Part shown: positions 41,560-50,548 of the stretch, one piece after another
How the letters are laid out: each line of letters starts with the position of its first letter
Position numbering within the stretch: the first letter of the stretch is position 1
Assembly: GCA_002708905.1 (NCBI GenBank)
Contig: PAPM01000002.1
Location: forward strand, 110,593-174,592
Length of the DNA stretch: 64,000 nucleotides
Direction: 5' to 3'
From: Pseudomonadales bacterium
GTDB lineage: Bacteria > Pseudomonadota > Gammaproteobacteria > Pseudomonadales > Ketobacteraceae
The notes under the pieces: generated by a model
What the model was told of the DNA's origin: nothing
The model's database searches: none
The model's input: the letters and a program-made list of their open reading frames with translations, nothing else
Made by a program: the position numbers and the translations under genes

Positions 41560-43048
41560 CTCCTGTGATCAGGGTGATTCCCTGCTTTAAATCGTCGGCG
41601 GCCATTTGCGTGAACTCGGTAATGGTTCCGGCAAACACCACCATCAACGGCAGGCTGACCATGAGCAGCATCACGGCCGTGAGTTGTGAAGGATATGCGC
41701 GAGTGGCTTCGGAATTTTCACCCCGGGTGCGCCAGAACAGGGTGCCGCCGGAACGGGACAACATGATCAGCGCCGCCAGACTGGCAATTAAAATCGGTGG
41801 CCAGATCCACGCAGCCTGTTCACTGGCCAGGGCGGCTTTCAGCATCAACGCTTTGCCGATAAAACCGGAAATGGGCGGCATGCCGATCAACGCCAATGCC
41901 GCCAGAAAAAATAATCCACCCAACAAGGCCGGTTGATTTACGGGCCGTGATTGCACAAAGCGGTCTTCCGCCTTGCCCCGTTGCTGGATGATCAAACCCG
42001 CCAACAAAAACATCAGCGCGGTGGCCAGCGTGCTGTGCACCAGGTAATAGAGTGCCGCCGAGGTCGCTTCGTGAGTGTTCAACGCTACCATCAACAACAG
42101 GCTGCCGATGGAGACGATCACCAGGTTGGCCGTCAGCTCCCGCAGGGTTTTGCTGGCCAGGGTGGCGATGATGCCCACCACAACGGTGAGCCATCCCAAA
42201 GGCCATAACCAGGGCTGGGCGATGTTGGCCAGTTCACCGGCGTTGTCGCCAAAGATGGTGCCGTGCACGCGCCACAAACTGTACACGCCCACTTTGGTCA
42301 TGATGGCGAACAACGCCGCCACCGGCGCGGGCGCGGCGGCATAGGCGCGGGGTAACCAGAAATGCAGCGGCATCATGGCGGATTTCAAACCGAACACCAC
42401 CAGCAACAACATGGCCCCGGATTTGGCCAGTTGCACATCGTTGGCGTCAATGTGCGCGGCGCGCTGTTGCATGTCCGCCATGTTGAGAGTGCCGAACGTG
42501 CCGTAGATGATGCCCAGCGCAAACAGGAACAATGCGGAACCCGCCAGATTCAGTGTCACATAATGCACGTTGGCCAAGGTTTTCTGCGGACCGCCACCGT
42601 GAATCAATAATGCGTAGGAGGCAATTAACAACACTTCGAAGAATACAAACAGGTTGAAGATGTCGCCGGTTAGAAACGCGCCCTGAATCCCCAGCGCCTG
42701 GAACATCAATAACGGATGCAGGAACTTGCCCTGTTGATCTTCAGTGGCGCTGCTGAACAGCTGCACGCACAACAGCAGGAAGGCGGTGAGCACACACATC
42801 ATGGTGGAGAGTCGATCCGCCACCAATAAAATGCCGAAGGGGGGGTTCCATTCTCCCACGGCGTACACCAGCGTACCTTCGTTATGCACTTTCAGTAACA
42901 AAGCGACAGTGGCGATCAACAGCAACATGGAAAACAGGGTGCCCGCCAACCGTTGCCATCGCAGTCCGTTGGTGAGGGGTGGCATCAATAGCAAGGCACC
43001 GGCCAGCAGGGGTATCAGCAGCGGCAGTACTGGTAAATGCTGCAGCAT
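41546..43048 (-). CDS. mrpD: Na+/H+ antiporter subunit MrpD
   Basis: A 500-residue membrane protein of the proton-pumping ND/Mrp type, with 14 or so helices. It has FVFFEVLLIASYALLIHGGG, with the ion-channel Glu, and the lysine-bearing SGAMLLLVVFGLKSAMMPLH with HFWLPRAYAAAPAPVAALFA. MrpD homologues share an ancestor with NuoM. It starts at ATG 43048, sharing one base with the mrpC stop codon. It and MrpA are the likely ion-translocating units. Confidence 0.93.
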   Translation of the reverse strand: MLQHLPVLPLLIPLLAGALLLMPPLTNGLRWQRLAGTLFSMLLLIATVALLLKVHNEGTLVYAVGEWNPPFGILLVADRLSTMMCVLTAFLLLCVQLFSSATEDQQGKFLHPLLMFQALGIQGAFLTGDIFNLFVFFEVLLIASYALLIHGGGPQKTLANVHYVTLNLAGSALFLFALGIIYGTFGTLNMADMQQRAAHIDANDVQLAKSGAMLLLVVFGLKSAMMPLHFWLPRAYAAAPAPVAALFAIMTKVGVYSLWRVHGTIFGDNAGELANIAQPWLWPLGWLTVVVGIIATLASKTLRELTANLVIVSIGSLLLMVALNTHEATSAALYYLVHSTLATALMFLLAGLIIQQRGKAEDRFVQSRPVNQPALLGGLFFLAALALIGMPPISGFIGKALMLKAALASEQAAWIWPPILIASLAALIMLSRSGGTLFWRTRGENSEATRAYPSQLTAVMLLMVSLPLMVVFAGTITEFTQMAADDLKQGITLITGGEDA

Positions 43049-43464
43049 CAGCGTTTATTCCTTTTGTGTTTCTCGTTCAGGTCCGCTTTGTTCTTTTCGA
43101 TCTTGTCGGCGAGCGCTTCTTCCACCGCCGTGCGTTCCGGTGGCAGTTCGCGGCCATCCACCTGATCATTACCCAGATCGGAACGGGCGCGCAGGGACAG
43201 AATCAATACGAACGCCGTCATGGCGAAGCCGATTACGATGGCGGTGAGCACCAGGGCTTGGGGTAATGGATCCGCGTACTGTTCACTTTGGCCAATGATG
43301 GCAGCGCCGTTGACCGTGAGACGGCCGCTGGCGAACAGGAACATATTCACCGCATAGGACAATAACGTAAGCCCCAGAATCACTGGAAACGTCTGCGCCC
43401 GCAGCATCAGGTAAATACCAGCGCTGGTCAGCACGCCTACGCAGAGTGAAAAGGTAAATTCCAT
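43048..43464 (-). CDS. mrpC: Na+/H+ antiporter subunit MrpC
   Basis: A 138-residue NuoK-like subunit with three helices (GIYLMLRAQTFPVILGLTLL; LPQALVLTAIVIGFAMTAFV). The C-terminal 40 residues are a charged cytoplasmic tail (ALADKIEKNKADLNEKHKRN), longer than in many MrpC. Starts at ATG 43464, one base overlap with the mrpA stop codon. Confidence 0.92.
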   Translation of the reverse strand: MEFTFSLCVGVLTSAGIYLMLRAQTFPVILGLTLLSYAVNMFLFASGRLTVNGAAIIGQSEQYADPLPQALVLTAIVIGFAMTAFVLILSLRARSDLGNDQVDGRELPPERTAVEEALADKIEKNKADLNEKHKRNKR

Positions 43465-46259
43465 CAGTTGCCTCCATCCCGCAAGCGTTCACTGGTGGTG
43501 AGTTTGCCCAGGTTGGCCAGGATCAAGAGCGTGGCGCCGATCACCGTGAGATACACGCCGAAATCAAACACCATGGCGCTGGCCAGTTCGAATTCTCCTA
43601 CTAAGGGCAAATGGAAATGATCAAACCAGGTGGTGAGGAAGTTGCGGCCAAAGGCCCAGCTGCCCAAACCTGAAAGCGTGGAGATAAACAGCCCGCTGGC
43701 GATTAATCCCAGATAGTTGATGGGCATGCGCTCCTTCATCCACACCACCCCGTGGGCGACGTATTGTTGAATTAATGCAATAGCGGTAATCAGCCCCGCA
43801 ATAAAACCACCGCCGGGCATGTTGTGCCCCCGCAGGAAGATAAACGCGGATACCAACAGCGCCAACGGCAACAGGCTTTGCGACACCACCGCCAACAGGA
43901 AGGGATGCTTTTCCTTGGACCAGCGATAGCCTTTGCTGTCCGCTGAGGGCATGTGCACCAGCATCTGCGCCAGCACTTTGTAGATGCCCAATGCGGCGAT
44001 GCCCAGCACGGTGATTTCCCCCAGGGTATCGAAACCGCGGAAGTCCACCAGGATCACGTTCACCACGTTGGTGCCGCCGCCACCGGGTTTGCTGTTCTCC
44101 ATAAAGAAATCGGAAATGCTGTCCAACGGGCGGGTGAGCATGGCGTAACAGATGGTGCCGATGACGCTGCCGAATAGAGCCGCCACGCTGAAGTCGCGCA
44201 CGATGATGGTCAGCGGGCTGTCGATGGTGGGGCTTTTCTGCGGCAGGAAGAACAGCGCCAGCAGGAACAGCAGAATGGTGACCACTTCCACCGAGAGTTG
44301 GGTCAGTGCCAGGTCCGGCGCCGAGAAATAGGTGAAGGCGATGGAGACGATCAGGCCCACCACCGACAGGGCAATCAGTGCGACTAAACGCAGATGACTC
44401 CACCACAGGGTCACGAAGGTGGCGGCGATCATCAGCGCAGCGCAGAAACCCACCACCCAGTTGATGGGCAGTTGGGGGTGCGTGCCGATGGCGTCCACCA
44501 GGTTGAACAGAGGCAGGGCGCTCACTATTAACGCCAGCAAGATCATTAGAAACATGGCTCGTTGCAGGGAGCCGTTATCGATCCAGCCGTGTAACTTGGT
44601 CACCTTGGCGATCATCTGCTGAATCAGGTTTTCAAACACGTATTTGGCGTCGTGATCCACAAACTGTTCCTGAAAACCGAACAGATGGCGCCGATTCATG
44701 TAGAGGGTCAGGCCCCCCGCCACCGCCAACGCACTCATCAACAGCGGGAAGTTGAAGCCGTGCCATACCGCCAGGCTGTAATCCGGCACTGACGCTTGCA
44801 ATACTGACGCCGAGGCAATGTTCAACAGATCCCCCACCATAAACTGCGGAAAGATCCCCACCAGCAGACACAGCACCACTAACACTTCCACCGGCACCCG
44901 CATGTAGCGCGGCGGCTCGTGGGGTGTTTTCGGCAGGTCGATGGGTTCGCCGTTGAAGAACACATCGTGCATAAAACGCAGGGAGTAGGCCACGGCGAAG
45001 GCGCCACCGGCAGTGGCCAGCAGGGGAATCCACCAGGACAGTGCCCCCAGGGTGTATTGGTGCAGGGTTTCGGTGAACAGCATTTCCTTGGAGAGGAAGC
45101 CGTTCAACAGCGGTACGCCTGCCATGGAGGACGCGGCCACCATGGCCAGGGTGGCGGTCCAGGGCATGTACTTCCACAAACCGTTGAGTTTGCGCATGTC
45201 GCGGGTGCCGGATTCGTGATCAATGATGCCCGCCGCCATAAACAGTGAGGCCTTGAACACCGCGTGGTTGATGATGTGGAAGACCGCAGCCACCGCCGCC
45301 AGATCGGTGCCCAGCCCCAGCAGCAGGGTGATCAAACCCAGGTGGCTGACGGTGGAATAGGCCAGTAGACCCTTGAGATCATGCTTGAATAGGGCGATGT
45401 AAGCGCCCACTAGCATGGTGGCCATGCCGGTGAGGGACACCACCACAAACCAGAACTCCGTGCCCGCCAGCACCGGGTAAAAACGGGCCAGCAGGAACAC
45501 TCCGGCCTTTACCATGGTGGCGGAATGCAGGTAGGCGGACACCGGCGTCGGGGCGGCCATGGCGTGGGGCAGCCAGAACTGGAACGGGAACTGGGCGGAC
45601 TTGGTGAAGGCACCCAATAAGAACAGCGCCAGAATATAGGGGTAGTATTCGCTGTTGCGCACCACGTCCCCCATGGCCAGCACTTCCCGCAGTTCATAGC
45701 TGCCGGTGACATCGGCAATCAGCAGCAGTGCGCCCAGTAACGCCAGTCCACCTGCCCCTGTCACCGTCAATGCCATGCGGGCGCCTTTGCGGGCTTCGGT
45801 CTTGTGCCACCAGAAGCTGATTAACAGGAAGGAGCTGATGCTGGTGAGTTCCCAGAACAGCCACAATTGAATCAGGTTGCTGGAGAGCACCACACCCACC
45901 ATGGCAGACATAAAGAACAGCAGGTAGCCGTAGAACAACCCCATGTTATCGGCGTCGGACAGGTAGTAGCGTGCATAGAGGATGACCAGCAGGCCGATCC
46001 CCAGGATCAGCAGGCAGAACAGGAAGGCCAGGCCATCAAGATGCAGTGAGAGGTTGAGCCCCAGCAGCGGTACCCAGGGCACCGAAAACACCGGCACCTC
46101 GCCGGAGAAGACCTGGGGCGCCAGTTGTAGCAGAACGCCAAGGGCGGCGGCGGGCATCAGTGCGGTGAGCCAGGCGGTGGGGGTGCGACCCGCTTTGCCA
46201 AAGATCACGGGTAGCAATATGCCCATCATGGGCAACAACAAAATCCATAACACACTCAT
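43464..46259 (-). CDS. mrpA: Na+/H+ antiporter subunit MrpA fused to MrpB
   Basis: A 931-residue protein combining the NuoL-like MrpA and, from about residue 790, an MrpB domain (LLPLALLVSAFIFLRGHNMP, GGGFIAGLITAIALIQQYVA). This is the MrpAB (PhaAB) fusion of the six-gene operon type. The MrpA part has LIQLWLFWELTSISSFLLIS with its Glu, and FTKSAQFPFQFWLPHAMAAP with the channel Lys region; a proton-binding Asp/Glu-rich segment follows. The complex exchanges Na+ or K+ for protons and supports pH and salt tolerance. The ATG at 46259 begins a hydrophobic helix. It is the first gene of the operon; its promoter must lie in 46260-46387. Confidence 0.93.
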   Translation of the reverse strand: MSVLWILLLPMMGILLPVIFGKAGRTPTAWLTALMPAAALGVLLQLAPQVFSGEVPVFSVPWVPLLGLNLSLHLDGLAFLFCLLILGIGLLVILYARYYLSDADNMGLFYGYLLFFMSAMVGVVLSSNLIQLWLFWELTSISSFLLISFWWHKTEARKGARMALTVTGAGGLALLGALLLIADVTGSYELREVLAMGDVVRNSEYYPYILALFLLGAFTKSAQFPFQFWLPHAMAAPTPVSAYLHSATMVKAGVFLLARFYPVLAGTEFWFVVVSLTGMATMLVGAYIALFKHDLKGLLAYSTVSHLGLITLLLGLGTDLAAVAAVFHIINHAVFKASLFMAAGIIDHESGTRDMRKLNGLWKYMPWTATLAMVAASSMAGVPLLNGFLSKEMLFTETLHQYTLGALSWWIPLLATAGGAFAVAYSLRFMHDVFFNGEPIDLPKTPHEPPRYMRVPVEVLVVLCLLVGIFPQFMVGDLLNIASASVLQASVPDYSLAVWHGFNFPLLMSALAVAGGLTLYMNRRHLFGFQEQFVDHDAKYVFENLIQQMIAKVTKLHGWIDNGSLQRAMFLMILLALIVSALPLFNLVDAIGTHPQLPINWVVGFCAALMIAATFVTLWWSHLRLVALIALSVVGLIVSIAFTYFSAPDLALTQLSVEVVTILLFLLALFFLPQKSPTIDSPLTIIVRDFSVAALFGSVIGTICYAMLTRPLDSISDFFMENSKPGGGGTNVVNVILVDFRGFDTLGEITVLGIAALGIYKVLAQMLVHMPSADSKGYRWSKEKHPFLLAVVSQSLLPLALLVSAFIFLRGHNMPGGGFIAGLITAIALIQQYVAHGVVWMKERMPINYLGLIASGLFISTLSGLGSWAFGRNFLTTWFDHFHLPLVGEFELASAMVFDFGVYLTVIGATLLILANLGKLTTSERLRDGGN

Positions 46260-46387
46260 TCGAGCGAAGGCCTCGTCGTAATGGCAATTATTCTTTTATA
46301 GCAGCGTCCGTCTATACCAGCCCAACACGATAACATGATTTTGTTGCGCTTTGACAGATTATGTCAGTCTGCTTTCTAGTGAGCTGC

Positions 46388-47890
46388 CTATGTTCCGCAA
46401 AAGGTTCGCAGTACTTTTTGCTCCGGTTGCGGTGGCTGTTGGTATGCCGCAAACTCCGGGTATTCGGTATAGGGATCTGCCAACGCTGCCAGCAGGTTTT
46501 CGAACACAGAGTAATCACCTTCTTCCGCCGCTTTAATGGCCTCTGCTACACGGTGGTTGCGGGGAATGATGGCCGGGTTGGATGCTTCCATGCGTATAAC
46601 ACTTGCCTCGGCGTCACTTTCACGCTGCGCCAGTTGTTGTTGCCACTCATCCAGCCATTCGTGGAGATTGCGTTCCATGGCGGCGGAGTTGCGGCATTCC
46701 GGCAGGGTGAGCAGCCCCAGTACGGCACTGCGATCCTGTTGCGGTTGCGTCACATGGCACAGACGGCGGAAGAACTGGGTGTAATCCAGTCCGCCCTGCT
46801 CCATCCATTCCATGATCGCGGCAATGCGCTGCAGATCCCCTTCCTGTACCTCGCTGAAGCCCAGCTTCCGGTTCATGGCCGATTGCCAGGCCTGGCCGTG
46901 GACTTCGGAGAATTCTTTCAACACGGCAGTGGCCTGGGCCACCGCGTCATCTTCGTTTTCCGCGGGGAACAGGGTCAGCATGGCCTCTGCCAATCGCGCC
47001 AGATTCCATTGCCCGATGGCGGACTGGTTCTGGTAGGCGTAACGGCCCTGCTGGTCGATGGAGCTGAACACCTTGCTGGCACTGAAGGCGTCCATAAAGG
47101 CACAGGGGCCGTAATCGATGGTCTCGCCGCTGACGGTCATGTTGTCGGTGTTCATGACGCCGTGGATGAATCCCAGCTGCAGCCATTTGGCGATTAAATG
47201 TGCCTGACGCATACAGATGGCCCGAAACAGTTGCAGATAGCGATCCTCTGCGGAGCGGTCGATCTCTGGGTAATGGCGTTCCAGCACGTGGTCCGCCAGG
47301 GCGGTTAAGGCTTCATAATCCTGGCGCAGGGCAAAGAATTGAAAGGTACCCACCCGGATATGACTGGCGGCGACCCGCGTGAATACCGCGCCCGGTTCCA
47401 TTTGCTCCCGCACCACCTCTTCGCCGGTGGCAACCACGGCCAGGGCCCGGGTAGTGGGTACCCCCAGGGCGTGCATGGCTTCGCACAGAATGTATTCTCT
47501 GATGGCGGGGCCTAATGGCGAGCGTCCGTCGCCGCCACGGGAGAACGGCGTGCGGCCACTGCCCTTCAATTGAATGTCCCGCAGCTCCCCCCGTTGATTA
47601 CGCACGTCGCCCAGCAATATTGCCCGGCCATCCCCCAATTGCGGATTCAGTTGTCCGAACTGGTGGCCGCAATAGGCCATGGCCAGGGGATCGGCCTGAT
47701 CGGGAATCTGGTTGCCACTGAAGATGGCCGCGATGTCAGCCTCGGTGGCACCGTTCAGATCAATGTTCAGCTCGGTCGCCAGTTTTGTATTAAACCGGAT
47801 CAATTTGGGGGTTTTTACCGGCGTTGGAGCCAACCGTACAAAGCAGGCCTCCGGCAGACGGGCATAGGCATTTTCAAAAGGAAATTTCAT
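46388..47890 (-). CDS. selO: Protein adenylyltransferase SelO
   Basis: A pseudokinase-fold enzyme (500 residues) that transfers AMP from ATP to protein Ser, Thr or Tyr residues. It has AYCGHQFGQLNPQLGDGRAI, then RDIQLKGSGRTPFSRGGDGR, LGVPTTRALAVVATGEEV and VMNTDNMTVSGETIDYGPCA, all SelO/YdiU hallmarks including nucleotide-binding Lys and metal-binding Asp. The protein ends LRTFCGT, with Cys where eukaryotic SelO has selenocysteine. The start ATG at 47890 gives MKFPFENAYARLPEA, a typical SelO N-terminus; the frame extends further upstream to 47917 without support. It is divergent from the acyl-CoA dehydrogenase pair. Confidence 0.93.
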   Translation of the reverse strand: MKFPFENAYARLPEACFVRLAPTPVKTPKLIRFNTKLATELNIDLNGATEADIAAIFSGNQIPDQADPLAMAYCGHQFGQLNPQLGDGRAILLGDVRNQRGELRDIQLKGSGRTPFSRGGDGRSPLGPAIREYILCEAMHALGVPTTRALAVVATGEEVVREQMEPGAVFTRVAASHIRVGTFQFFALRQDYEALTALADHVLERHYPEIDRSAEDRYLQLFRAICMRQAHLIAKWLQLGFIHGVMNTDNMTVSGETIDYGPCAFMDAFSASKVFSSIDQQGRYAYQNQSAIGQWNLARLAEAMLTLFPAENEDDAVAQATAVLKEFSEVHGQAWQSAMNRKLGFSEVQEGDLQRIAAIMEWMEQGGLDYTQFFRRLCHVTQPQQDRSAVLGLLTLPECRNSAAMERNLHEWLDEWQQQLAQRESDAEASVIRMEASNPAIIPRNHRVAEAIKAAEEGDYSVFENLLAALADPYTEYPEFAAYQQPPQPEQKVLRTFCGT

Positions 47891-48119
47891 ACAAGGGAAT
47901 CTTCTTATCAGGGTCATGCACTGCGTTGATTTAGGTACAGCTTAACAACATGGTTTTAGGTAGCAAGCAATAAACCGGCTGGGTAGGCTCGTAGCTAAAA
48001 CGGTCTATAAACAGGCGCTTTTTGCCATTGTGCAACCGCCCACCATTTCCTATGGTGGCTGGAGTCTCGATAACAATTACAACGGCAATCACAAAAGCAA
48101 TCACAAAGGCAAAAGGACG

Positions 48120-49316
48120 ATGGACACTACCGCACAACTGGACGCTTTCCGTCAGGAGACCGCCGCCTGGCTGGAACAAAACTGCCCCCCTTCAATGCGT
48201 ACACCCATGAGCGAAGCCGACACCATCTGGGGTGGTCGTCACTTCGAATACCCCAGCGAAGATGCCCGCATCTGGAAAGAGCGGATGGCGGCCAAGGGCT
48301 GGACTGCACCCACCTGGCCCACACAATACGGTGGGGGTGGGTTATCCAATGCCGAAGCTGCCATTTTGAAACAGGAAATGCGGCGTCTGAATTGCCGTGT
48401 GCCGCTGTTCAGTTTTGGTTTGGGTATGTTGGGGCCAGCTCTGCTGGAATTCGGCAATGAACAACAGAAACAGGAACACCTGCCGAAAATCGCCAATGGG
48501 GAAATTCGCTGGTGTCAGGGTTATAGTGAACCCGGTGCCGGATCGGACCTGGCGGGCCTGCAGACCAGCGCTGTGGACGCCGGTGATCATTTTGTGGTGA
48601 ACGGGCACAAAGTCTGGACGTCTTACGCAGACAAATCCGATTGGATTTTTTGCTTGGTGCGTACCGACAAGTCCCACAAGCAAGGCGGTATTTCTTTTTT
48701 GTTGTTCGATATGCAAAGTGAAGGGGTATCCACCCGCCCTATTCAATTGATTAGTGGCGCCTCGCCGTTTTGTGAAACCTTCTTCGATCAGGTGAAAGTA
48801 CCGAAAGCCAATCTGGTGGGTGAGCTGAATAAGGGTTGGGCCATCGCCAAACGTTTGTTGCAACATGAGCGGGCCATGATTTCAGAAATCGGCTTCGCCG
48901 ACCCCTCCGGTCAGGCGGCGCCGTTGGCCGACCTGGCGAAAGAGTATCTGGGCCAATCCCACGGCCGTATTGCGGATCGCGTGTTGCGTGCAGACATTGC
49001 CCGTCATGACATGAAAACCCACGCTTTTATGGCCACGCTCAAACGGGCCAACGATGAAGCCAAAGCGGGTCAGTCGGTGGGTGCCACTTCCTCCATGTTC
49101 AAGTACTATGGAACGGAAAACAACAAAGCCAAATTTGACCTGATGATGAAAATTGCCGGTCATCACGGATTGGGCTGGGAAGGTGGCGGTTTTAGCGATC
49201 GCGACCTGACTTCCACCCGGCGCTGGTTGCGTTCCAAAGGCAACTCCATCGAAGGGGGCACCTCAGAAGTACAGTTGAACGTTATTGCGAAACAGGTATT
49301 GGGTCTTCCCGATTAA
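48120..49316 (+). CDS. Acyl-CoA dehydrogenase, putative catalytic subunit
   Basis: A 398-residue FAD-dependent acyl-CoA dehydrogenase that would introduce an alpha,beta double bond in an acyl-CoA and pass electrons to ETF. It has GYSEPGAGSDLAGLQTSAVD for flavin contact and SIEGGTSEVQLNVIAKQVLG at the C-terminus, where Glu fits the catalytic base. The ATG at 48120 (AAAGGA upstream) is preferred over an in-frame ATG at 48030, which would prefix 30 low-complexity residues. It precedes a second dehydrogenase by 23 bases. The pairing resembles heterotetrameric dehydrogenases described for steroid side chains and some branched acyl-CoAs; that substrate is speculative. Confidence 0.88.
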   Translation: MDTTAQLDAFRQETAAWLEQNCPPSMRTPMSEADTIWGGRHFEYPSEDARIWKERMAAKGWTAPTWPTQYGGGGLSNAEAAILKQEMRRLNCRVPLFSFGLGMLGPALLEFGNEQQKQEHLPKIANGEIRWCQGYSEPGAGSDLAGLQTSAVDAGDHFVVNGHKVWTSYADKSDWIFCLVRTDKSHKQGGISFLLFDMQSEGVSTRPIQLISGASPFCETFFDQVKVPKANLVGELNKGWAIAKRLLQHERAMISEIGFADPSGQAAPLADLAKEYLGQSHGRIADRVLRADIARHDMKTHAFMATLKRANDEAKAGQSVGATSSMFKYYGTENNKAKFDLMMKIAGHHGLGWEGGGFSDRDLTSTRRWLRSKGNSIEGGTSEVQLNVIAKQVLGLPD

Positions 49317-49339
49317 CGCAGCAGGACAGGAGCACCACC

Positions 49340-50461
49340 ATGAGCATGGTATTAAATGAAGAACAGGTTGCCACCCAGGACGCTGCGAAAAAGCTGCTGC
49401 AATCCCAGTCGCCGGTGTCGGCCTTGCGCAAGTTGCGAGATGAAAAAGATGAGAACGGATTCGACCCTGACCTGTGGCAGCAGATGGTTGAATTGGGTTG
49501 GGCGGGTATTATTGTTCCGGAAGCGTTGGGCGGCTTGGGTTTGACCGCAGGCTACCTGGGGGTGGTGTTGGAGGAGTGCGGCCGCACGTTGACGTCCTCG
49601 CCTCTATGGAGCAGTGGACTGTTTGCCAGTTACCTGTTGATGCAGTGTGATGAGAGTGAAAACCAACGGCAGACATTGTCTGCTATGGCGCAAGGCGCAT
49701 GCCTGGTGTCAGTGGCGCTGGAAGAAAAAGCCCGTCATGCCCCGCTTGATATTGAAACAACTCTAAGTGAGGATTCCCGTTTTAATGGCAGAAAACATTT
49801 TGTGGTCAATGGCCATGTGGCGGACAAGTTTATCGTTACTGCACTTGATCCGCAGAATAATTTTTGCCTGTTGTTAATCGACGCAAAGCAGACTGGTGTC
49901 AGCGTGGAGCGTAACTGGATGGAGGATTACCATAACTCCGCTACGGTGACGTTTACCAACGTCTTGGTTGAATCTGAAAACCGGTTGCAGTCAGAGGATG
50001 CCAAAAAATTATTCGACAAGAGCCTGGATATAGCCCGCCTGGGGTTGGCGGCAGAAATGTTGGGTTTAGCGAGCGAAGCGTTTGAGCGCACCCTGGCGTA
50101 TCTGAAAGAACGGGAGCAATTCGGTGTGATCATCGGTGCATTCCAGGGGCTAAAGCATCGCGCTGCCAATATGTTCGTGGAACTGGAATTGGCCCGCTCC
50201 TGCGTGCGGGAAGGCTTGTGTTATCTGGATGATGGTGGTGCGAGTTCGAACAAGCTGGCGCGACTGGCTTCCATCGCTAAGATGCAACTGAGTCAAACGG
50301 TGAACCTGGTATCCAGGGAGTCGGTGCAGATGCACGGTGGTATCGGCATGACGGATGAGCATGAAATCGGATTCTTCCTGAAGCGGGCCAGTGTATTGGA
50401 ACAACTGCTGGGGGATGATGTATTTCATACGGATCGTTATGCCACACTGGCGGGTTATTGA
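49340..50461 (+). CDS. Acyl-CoA dehydrogenase-family protein, putative partner subunit
   Basis: A 373-residue acyl-CoA dehydrogenase-like protein, translated just after its neighbour with AGGAG upstream of ATG 49340. It has flavin-binding REQFGVIIGAFQGLKHRAAN and SVQMHGGIGMTDEHEIGFFL. The C-terminus (LEQLLGDDVFHTDRYATLAG) lacks the Glu-containing EGT motif found in the first dehydrogenase, as in non-catalytic partners of heteromeric dehydrogenases. Together the pair may form an alpha2beta2 enzyme with composite FAD sites. The downstream hairpin at 50489-50511 probably terminates the transcript. Confidence 0.85.
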   Translation: MSMVLNEEQVATQDAAKKLLQSQSPVSALRKLRDEKDENGFDPDLWQQMVELGWAGIIVPEALGGLGLTAGYLGVVLEECGRTLTSSPLWSSGLFASYLLMQCDESENQRQTLSAMAQGACLVSVALEEKARHAPLDIETTLSEDSRFNGRKHFVVNGHVADKFIVTALDPQNNFCLLLIDAKQTGVSVERNWMEDYHNSATVTFTNVLVESENRLQSEDAKKLFDKSLDIARLGLAAEMLGLASEAFERTLAYLKEREQFGVIIGAFQGLKHRAANMFVELELARSCVREGLCYLDDGGASSNKLARLASIAKMQLSQTVNLVSRESVQMHGGIGMTDEHEIGFFLKRASVLEQLLGDDVFHTDRYATLAGY

Positions 50462-50488
50462 TTTGTTGTAGCGCATGCATTGAAAACT

Positions 50489-50511
50489 CGCGGGAGAGTA
50501 GTGCTCCCGCG
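50489..50511. terminator. Hairpin between convergent genes
   Basis: CGCGGGAG (50489-50496) and CTCCCGCG (50504-50511) form a perfect 8-bp stem around AGTAGTG. It lies 28 bases after the dehydrogenase stop codon and 38 before the end of the minus-strand gene, so it may terminate both. There is no T-run. A 12-base perfect palindrome GTTACCGGTAAC overlaps its right side (50513-50524). Confidence 0.55.
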
Positions 50512-50548
50512 GGTTACCGGTAACGCGCATTACCTTCCATTAGTTCCT

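Noticed and set aside
43621..44406. 261-codon frame inside mrpA
   Set aside because: Alternative-frame shadow of the well-supported MrpA gene on the same strand.
48083..48116. Short direct repeats GGCAATCACAAA/GCAATCACAAAG
   Set aside because: Only two short copies just before a start codon, without symmetry or phasing; too little to call an operator.
50513..50524. Perfect palindrome GTTACCGGTAAC as an operator
   Set aside because: It lies between convergent gene ends where no promoter is expected, so a regulatory call is not supported.
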